Shown one piece after another: positions 63,541 through 64,000 of a stretch of 64,000 bases of DNA. The position numbers and the translations under genes were made by a program. This DNA is from Stomorhina lunata (Eukaryota > Arthropoda > Insecta > Diptera > Rhiniidae). The stretch lies in the NCBI GenBank assembly GCA_933228675.1, contig OW121743.1, positions 111,223,468 through 111,287,467 of the forward strand, written 5' to 3'. Within the stretch, counting starts at the first letter, position 1. Each line of letters opens with the position of its first letter. A model generated the notes under the pieces. The model did not search any database and was not told where the DNA came from. It worked only from the letters and a program-made list of their open reading frames with translations.

Positions 63541-64000
63541 GAAAATTTTTCGAAAATTGACTATTTATAGGAAATTTTTTCGAAAATTGACTATTTATAG
63601 GAAATTTTTCGAAAATTTACTATTTATAGGAAATTTTTCGAAAATTGACTATTTATAGAAATTTTTCGAAAATTGACTATTTATAGGAAATTTTTCGAAA
63701 ATTGACTATTTATAGGAAATTTTTCGAAAATTGACTATTTATAGACAATTTTTCGAAAATTGACTATTTATAGGAAATTTTTCGAAAATTGACTATTTAT
63801 AAGAAATTTTTCGAAAATTGACTATTTATAGGAAATTTTTCAAAAATTGACTATTTATAGGGAAATTTTCGAAAATTGACTATTTATAGGAAATTTTTCG
63901 AAAATTGACTATTTATAGGAAATTTTTCGAAAATTGACTATTTATAGGAAATTTTTCGAAAATTGACTATTTATAGGAAATTTTTCAAAAATTGACAATT
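63541..64000. repeat. 29-bp satellite array (right edge, continues out of window), about 16 units
   Basis: The unit is GACTATTTATAGGAAATTT plus TTCGAAAATT, nearly uniform. It resembles a fresh version of the decayed GACTATTTATAGG-type repeats at 3.2-4.2 kb. Confidence 0.95.

Overview
The window is AT-rich eukaryotic nuclear DNA, most likely from a cyclorrhaphan (probably calyptrate) fly. The evidence is GT-AG introns, CAG/CAA (opa) glutamine tracts, a Drosophila-like RGK GTPase, Tc1/mariner and RNase H-bearing non-LTR elements, and dispersed fly-type repeats. The species cannot be named from the sequence.

One host gene runs through almost the whole window on the + strand (6883-60037). Eight exons join in a single open frame with matching splice phases and give 1072 codons plus stop. 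The 5' end (start codon, promoter, first exons) lies left of the window. The protein is an RGK-family (Rad/Gem/Kir, Rem) small GTPase. It has a roughly 600-residue low-complexity N-terminal extension with polyglutamine, a P-loop GTPase core, an acidic/Ser-rich linker, and the RGK C-terminus with a basic calmodulin-binding-like segment and a Cys seven residues from the end. RGK proteins are known inhibitors of high-voltage-activated calcium channels; this protein's role is inferred from the family.

Layout: 1-6882 upstream intron, mostly 28-29-bp repeat arrays; exon 1 6883-7912; intron 7913-23988 with 30-, 29-, 29- and 21-bp arrays; exon 2 23989-24565; intron 24566-29290 with degenerate repeats and MITE pieces; exons 3 and 4 at 29291-29412 and 29521-29595; intron 29596-33260 filled by about 130 copies of a 23-bp repeat; exon 5 (P-loop) 33261-33487; intron 33488-47668 with about 5.4 kb of a 24-bp repeat plus 28-, 24- and 29-bp arrays; exon 6 47669-47760; intron 47761-53787 with a three-level nest of transposable elements; exon 7 53788-53980; intron 53981-59132 with a hAT-like long-inverted-repeat element holding a second Tc1 copy; exon 8 59133-60037; then 3' flank with 28- and 29-bp arrays.

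The most unusual feature is the set of intronic satellites. At least seven arrays share the same 14-bp perfect palindrome TTTTCTATAGAAAA, but each has its own linker, giving unit lengths of 21, 23, 24, 24, 28, 29 and 30 bp. Further arrays with periods of 28-29 bp are diverged relatives. Several arrays carry higher-order repeats. The array in intron 4 repeats a 3' splice-site-like TTTTTCAG about 130 times ahead of the real acceptor. The arrays with periods divisible by three make long stop-free frames that are almost certainly not genes.
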